This document shows positions 1 through 5,000 of a stretch of DNA of 5,000 bases, in pieces (the stretch's first letter is position 1; each line of letters opens with the position of its first letter). Where the stretch lies: contig NZ_AP024269.1 of NCBI RefSeq assembly GCF_016629525.1, positions 4,695,001 to 4,700,000 of the forward strand, given 5' to 3'. The notes under the pieces were generated by a model. That model saw only the letters and a list, made by a program, of their open reading frames with translations, was not told where the DNA came from and did not search any database. Origin of the DNA: Kaistia sp. 32K. Its GTDB lineage: Bacteria > Pseudomonadota > Alphaproteobacteria > Rhizobiales > Kaistiaceae. Made by a program: the position numbers and the translations under genes.

Positions 1-150
1 CGCATAATTCTGCAGAAATCTCGAAATCGACCTCCCGGGCTATGCCCGAAGAGGCCTTTTTCCGGTCGCACCTCGATGCTGACGCCGATTTTTCCTCCAG
101 AAGCGCCTCTGCAGTACGCAAAAATCGCCATTCAGGCCGAGATTTCTTTT

Positions 151-182
151 CGACACGCGTGATTCCGGCACGATCCGTGTCG
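151..182. repeat. Inverted repeat / hairpin
   Basis: CGACACG (151-157) pairs with CGTGTCG (176-182), and the stem continues as CGTG (158-161) with CACG (169-172) after a three-base bulge, leaving a seven-base loop ATTCCGG. It could be a structured intergenic element. No T-tract follows it on either strand, so I do not call a terminator. Confidence 0.55.
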
Positions 183-196
183 CAATACCGCTTTGG

Positions 197-208
197 GCCC
201 CATGGGGC
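197..208. repeat. 12-bp perfect palindrome
   Basis: GCCCCATGGGGC is self-complementary. It lies 15 bases from the 151-182 hairpin, and its central CAT is the start of a 24-codon minus-strand frame ending at 132. Whether it is a binding site or chance is open. Confidence 0.5.
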
Positions 209-363
209 TGTCGATGCCCAGCGCTTTTGCTTCGATGTTGCGGCTTCACCGGCTCTCGAGTCGCTTCCGCCAGGGTCGACTCTTCTGACGGTCTGGTCGC
301 TTCGACGCCGGGCCACCTTTGATGACAGGGCGTTTCGCGCTGTCGTCTCGACAGGCACCATCC

Positions 364-540
364 GCTTCCGAGCTTCCGAGCTTCCGAGCTTCCGAGCTTC
401 CGAGCTTCCGAGCTTCCGAGCTTCCGAGCTTCCGAGCTTCCGAGCTTCCGAGCTTCCGAGCTTCCGAGCTTCCGAGCTTCCGAGCTTCCGAGCTTCCGAG
501 CTTCCGAGCTTCCGAGCTTCCGAGCTTCCGAGCTTCCGAG
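364..540. repeat. Tandem array of an 8-bp unit, 21 perfect copies
   Basis: The unit GAGCTTCC repeats without a single change from 370 to 537 (21 copies, 168 bp). A degenerate copy precedes it (GCTTCC at 364-369) and a partial GAG follows (538-540). Because 8 is not a multiple of 3, one 24-base superperiod reads as the same octapeptide in all three frames: FRASELPS on plus and GSSEARKL on minus, with no stop in any of the six frames. The array therefore creates long artificial reading frames and is not evidence of a protein. The perfect identity suggests recent expansion by replication slippage. It lies about 90 bp beyond the last stop of the phosphatase remnant. Confidence 0.98.
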
Positions 541-629
541 GGTCGCGTCAAACCGCCGACGGCGGCAAGCGCGCTTTTGCACAGCGGCGGAAAGCCTGCG
601 TTCTTTCCTTCGGGCGGAAGGATCTGCCC

Positions 630-1241
630 TCAGCTGGCGGGACCATCCAGTATCGGCCGCGCCAGCGCCTCCGCCGAGGCCGATTCGGCGAGATAGTCGA
701 AGCGCTGCACCAGATCGGCACGTCGTCAATCGATCGTCGCCACGCCGCCGAGGCGCTCGAGCATCGGGATCGCCGCTATGACCTCCCATCTGCGGAAGCC
801 AAAACCGAACCAGGCGTCGACTTCGCCCGCCGCCAGCGTAACGAAGGCTGGCGCCGGCGAACCGCAAGAGCGATAGCTCATCTTAAAATCCGCCAGGAGG
901 AAGCGAAGCGCCACCAGCTCCTTCTCGACCGGCGTATCCGTGCTGAGGCCGACCGCGACCCCCCCCAACCTGCGATCGAGCGCCAGCGGAAGCGGCAGAA
1001 CCCGGCTGTTGAGAAGCACGTCCGAATCGATCCCGCCCGACAGCGTTTCGCCCCGCTGCGGGCTGAGTTTTTCGGGGCGGACCGGAAAGACTCGGATCTG
1101 CTCCCGCCCGCAAACCGCTTCGAGCACACAGGGGGCAGCGGCTGCAGCTCCAGATTGCGGAACTCGGCCGCAGCTGCAGCTGCGTCCGCAGATGCGAGAC
1201 TCGGGCGCGGCCTTCGGCCTTCGGACAGCCCGTGTGCCCAT
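630..1241 (-). pseudogene. Decayed inositol-monophosphatase-like gene (C-terminal portion)
   Basis: From ATG at 1241 the frame runs 171 codons to TGA at 726-728, then stays open 31 more codons to a second TGA at 630-632. Family resemblance is to the C-terminal third of Mg-dependent inositol monophosphatase-type phosphatases: CGSPAPAFVTLAAGEVDAWF (about residues 126-145) matches the GSxAL-x-YVAAG-x-D block, and RRWEVIAAIPMLERLGG (about 150-166) matches the W-D-x-A metal-binding motif through the AGG turn. The motif aspartate is Glu here (codon 783-785). After the first stop, the in-frame continuation ADLVQRFDYLAESASAEALA resembles the usual C-terminal end. The DPxDGT metal motif, expected about 125 residues before the Trp, is absent, and residues 1-38 look non-coding. 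Probably a truncated remnant with a nonsense mutation (TGG to TGA would restore a Trp). Alternatively it encodes a short divergent protein. No promoter or ribosome binding site stands out. Confidence 0.5.
1169..1184. repeat. 16-bp perfect palindrome
   Basis: CGCAGCTGCAGCTGCG equals its own reverse complement, with overlapping CAGCTG and CTGCAG cores. It lies in the part of the 630-1241 minus-strand frame that has no family resemblance (about residues 20-25). The CAGCTG repetition makes it partly low complexity, so it may have arisen by local duplication rather than as a binding site. Confidence 0.6.
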
Positions 1242-1780
1242 TTTCGTTCAATCGAATCGAGCGCAGTCCCCTCGAGCTAACAGGCCCGGACTGGCCAGCC
1301 CTCTGACTACTGGACGATTCTCCCAGACTGCCATCCTAGAGCTCCACCATCATCCTGAGGTGCCCGGCGAAGCCGGGCCTCGAAGGAGGGTCCAGGGAAC
1401 GCCTAATTCAGATCGCCGGGCGGATTCGCCGGACGTCGTCTGCAAGCGGCAATGCCCCAGCGGATCTTCCATCGAGGCCTCGTTCACGCCATGCACCTCG
1501 GGAGGATGGCGGGGCCCATCGATCAGCTTGGAGGATTCAGCGGGTTCCACTGAAGCCAGGCCACCTGAGGCATGTTTTTCCCCGTGTTGGTTGTTTTGGT
1601 TTTTGGGATGATGTCGAAGGCTTTGTTTTTGCGCCAGTGTCCTAGAGGGGAGCTGGAGCTTCGTCCGGTCGGATCGGGGGTTGGCTCGGCCGCGGCCACC
1701 CGGTTTTGAGCTTGCGCGCTTGTGCGGGTCTGTTCCGGGCAGGTGCTGTTCCGCGCCGTGGCGCTAGTGCCGGCGTCGCC
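1242..1780. other. Intergenic stretch without recognisable gene
   Basis: This holds the palindromic element at 1352-1386, then mixed GC-rich sequence, then a strikingly T/G-rich patch on plus (about 1573-1632, several runs of four or five T). A minus-strand frame of 66 codons at 1350-1550 runs through the palindromic element and has no known motif. The missing N-terminal half of the phosphatase, in particular a DPxDGT motif, was sought on minus and not found. Confidence 0.5.
1352..1386. repeat. Imperfect palindromic element, probably a dispersed extragenic repeat
   Basis: GCCCGGC (1362-1368) and GCCGGGC (1372-1378) form a perfect seven-pair stem with loop GAA. Outside it GAGG (1357-1360) pairs with CCTC (1378-1381 region), and TCCT (1353-1356) with AGGA (1384-1387), separated by small bulges. 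Sequences of this pattern, ATCCTGAGGTGCCCGGC and its imperfect mirror, are familiar to me as intergenic palindromes scattered in alphaproteobacterial genomes. Only one copy is visible here, so its dispersed nature is recalled rather than shown. It has no T-tract, so it is not a typical terminator. Confidence 0.6.
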
Positions 1781-1816
1781 GCCGCCCTGCCCTCGCCGCC
1801 CTGCCCTGCCCTCGCC
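1781..1816. repeat. GC-rich direct repeats (GCCCTGCCCTC type)
   Basis: GCCGCCCTGCCCTC (1781-1794) is followed by a longer copy (1795-1813) with one extra CCCTG. Plus-strand frames across it give Ala/Pro/Arg-rich low-complexity translation and run on into the terminator and 5S gene, so I do not regard them as coding. Confidence 0.7.
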
Positions 1817-1835
1817 TTGGTGCTTGTGGCGACGT

Positions 1836-1868
1836 CCGGCCTGGGACCGGCCTGGGACCGGCCTGGTC
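1836..1868. repeat. Three direct copies of an 11-bp unit
   Basis: CCGGCCTGGGA occurs at 1836-1846 and 1847-1857, and a third copy at 1858-1868 matches 9 of 11 bases (CCGGCCTGGTC). It lies about 50 bp before the rRNA terminator as read on plus. Likely slippage-derived GC-rich intergenic DNA. Confidence 0.8.
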
Positions 1869-1918
1869 CGGAGCGGAGCGCGCGTCGATTCCCGGCCGGT
1901 TTCGTGGTGCTTGAACGC

Positions 1919-1958
1919 AAAAAAACCGCCGGCGAGAATATCGCGCGGCGGGGTTTTT
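1919..1958 (-). terminator. Intrinsic terminator of the rRNA operon, possibly bidirectional
   Basis: In the minus-strand transcript CCGCCG pairs with CGGCGG (plus 1946-1951 and 1926-1931). The stem continues inward as GCGA/TCGC (1941-1944 and 1932-1935) after one bulged base, leaving a five-base loop TATTC. The stem is followed by seven U residues (plus A-run 1919-1925). It begins about 50 bases after the end of 5S, where an rRNA operon terminator is expected. On plus, the same hairpin is followed after GG by five T (1954-1958), so it may also stop transcription coming from the left. Confidence 0.88.
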
Positions 1959-1994
1959 GTTGTGTTTCATCGTAGAGAGAATGTTTCGAAGGGT

Positions 1995-2004
1995 TTCTGT
2001 GCTT
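1995..2004 (-). other. 3' arm of the 5S precursor stalk
   Basis: TTCTGTGCTT on plus pairs perfectly with AAGCACAGAA at 2131-2140 (see that entry). It lies between the mature 5S 3' end and the operon terminator, so it is part of the primary transcript. Confidence 0.65.
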
Positions 2005-2009
2005 TGCAG

Positions 2010-2124
2010 GCCTGGCAGCGACCTACTCTCCCGTGTCTTAAGACAAAGTACCATTGGCGCGGAGGAGTTTAACGGCCGAGTTCGGAATGGGATCGGGTTC
2101 AGGCTCCTCGCCATGACCACCAGG
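2010..2124 (-). rRNA. rrf: 5S ribosomal RNA
   Basis: Small RNA of the large ribosomal subunit, following 23S by about 110 bases in the usual bacterial order. The minus strand begins CCTGGTGGTCATGGCG. It then has the conserved loop-B/helix III segment CCCGATCCCATTCCGAACTC (near 2074-2095) and ends ACGGGAGAGTAGGTCGCTGC before CCAGGCC. Helix I is visible as GGCCTGG at the 5' end pairing with CCAGGCC at the 3' end (plus-strand 2120-2126 and 2009-2015), seven perfect pairs. The length of about 115-118 nt is normal. The exact mature ends are uncertain by two or three bases because helix I continues to 2009 and 2126. Confidence 0.97.
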
Positions 2125-2130
2125 CCGGCG

Positions 2131-2140
2131 AAGCACAGAA
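2131..2140 (-). other. 5' arm of a 5S precursor stalk
   Basis: AAGCACAGAA on plus is the exact complement of TTCTGTGCTT at 1995-2004. The two 10-base arms flank 5S symmetrically, six bases outside helix I on one side and four on the other, so the 5S precursor can form helix I, a small internal loop, then ten more pairs. This is probably the structure recognised during 5S maturation. The role is inferred; the pairing is visible. Confidence 0.65.
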
Positions 2141-2185
2141 GAAACTGGTTTTGCAGGGTTAGCTGCTTTTGTCGTCGATGATCAT

Positions 2186-2215
2186 TCCCGCGGATCTCGA
2201 GAGATCCGCTTGGGA
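2186..2215 (-). other. Strong hairpin in the 23S-5S spacer
   Basis: GCGGATCTC (2190-2198) and GAGATCCGC (2201-2209) are perfect complements separated by two bases, so in practice an eight-pair stem with a four-base loop. Outside it TCCC (2186-2189) pairs with GGGA (2212-2215) across a two-base TT bulge. No T-tract follows in either direction, so this is unlikely to be a terminator. It sits between the 23S and 5S stalks and may be a processing or spacer stem. The rest of the spacer (about 2125-2235) shows no tRNA. Confidence 0.7.
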
Positions 2216-2226
2216 TGAGCATGGAT

Positions 2227-2235
2227 TAATGGGAG

Positions 2236-2243
<8 letters not shown>
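2227..2243 (-). other. 3' arm of the 23S precursor processing stalk
   Basis: Partner of 4980-4996. The plus strand has TAATG, one unpaired G, then GAGTGATCAAG. The 11-bp inner block is perfect over a separation of more than 2.7 kb, which is strong evidence that it marks the ends of 23S. It was used here to place the 3' boundary of the gene. Confidence 0.8.
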
Positions 2244-4988
<2,745 letters not shown>

Positions 4989-5000
4989 TCTCATTATCGA

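Larger units (their letters stand above)
1..363. other. Gene-free stretch, no supported coding region
   Basis: Apart from the 151-182 hairpin and the 197-208 palindrome I recognise nothing here. On minus a 24-codon frame (203 to 132) and a frame open from ATG at 129-131 to the window edge (43 codons, not recognised) are back to back, with TGA and ATG adjacent. Neither shows a family motif or a clear ribosome binding site. A real gene could begin here and continue leftward outside the window, but the sequence does not prove it. Confidence 0.4.

Noticed and set aside
364..540. CRISPR array
   Set aside because: The units are 8 bp and contiguous, with no spacers, and no cas gene is visible.
553..565. 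Hairpin CCGCCGACGGCGG as terminator of the phosphatase remnant
   Set aside because: The stem is short and only three T follow it on minus, too weak to call.
40..867. Minus-strand frame of 275 codons, and the 101-codon frame at 246-551
   Set aside because: Both owe their length to the GSSEARKL repeat; the sequence on either side is Arg-rich and motif-free, and the phosphatase-like signal is in a different frame.
42..1280. Long plus-strand open frame of 412 codons
   Set aside because: It is kept open by the 8-bp array, has low-complexity Arg/Ala/Ser translation, and runs antisense to the better phosphatase-like frame. No family motif is visible.
1706..2072. Plus-strand frames of 89 and 116 codons before and across 5S
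   Set aside because: The translation is GC-repeat low complexity, and the frames run through the terminator and, in one case, into 5S.

Overview
The window holds the 3' half of a ribosomal RNA operon, read on the minus strand, followed by about 1.9 kb of gene-poor, repeat-rich DNA. The nearly complete 23S rRNA gene (about 2236-4988) and the 5S rRNA gene (about 2010-2124) are unmistakable from conserved blocks. The 16S gene and any spacer tRNAs would lie beyond position 5000. The 23S 3' terminus, the 5S sequence and the high-GC flank look alphaproteobacterial, most like Rhizobiales/Hyphomicrobiales. I cannot name a genus without a database search.

Ribosomal part (about 1919-5000): 23S is enclosed by a precursor stalk whose arms lie at 2227-2243 and 4980-4996. 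5S is enclosed by its own stalk, with arms at 1995-2004 and 2131-2140. The 23S-5S spacer carries a strong extra hairpin (2186-2215). Transcription should stop at a strong intrinsic terminator (1919-1958), about 50 bases after 5S, with no trailing tRNA-fMet. The U-tract favours the minus strand, but the hairpin could also work on plus.

Flank (1-1918): I see no convincingly intact protein gene. The best coding signal is on the minus strand at 630-1241. Its C-terminal part resembles the last third of the inositol monophosphatase family, but it lacks the N-terminal catalytic half, has an in-frame TGA at 726-728 and continues in frame to a second stop at 630-632. I read it as a decayed pseudogene. 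Immediately downstream of it lies a tandem array of 21 perfect copies of an 8-bp unit (370-537). That array is open in all six frames and generates several spurious long reading frames. The rest is non-coding-looking DNA with palindromes, an imperfect hairpin resembling a dispersed extragenic palindromic element (1352-1386) and short GC-rich direct repeats (1781-1868).

I found no new multi-gene system. The points most worth a second look are the perfect 8-bp array, the phosphatase remnant with its internal TGA, and the palindromic element beside the rRNA operon.
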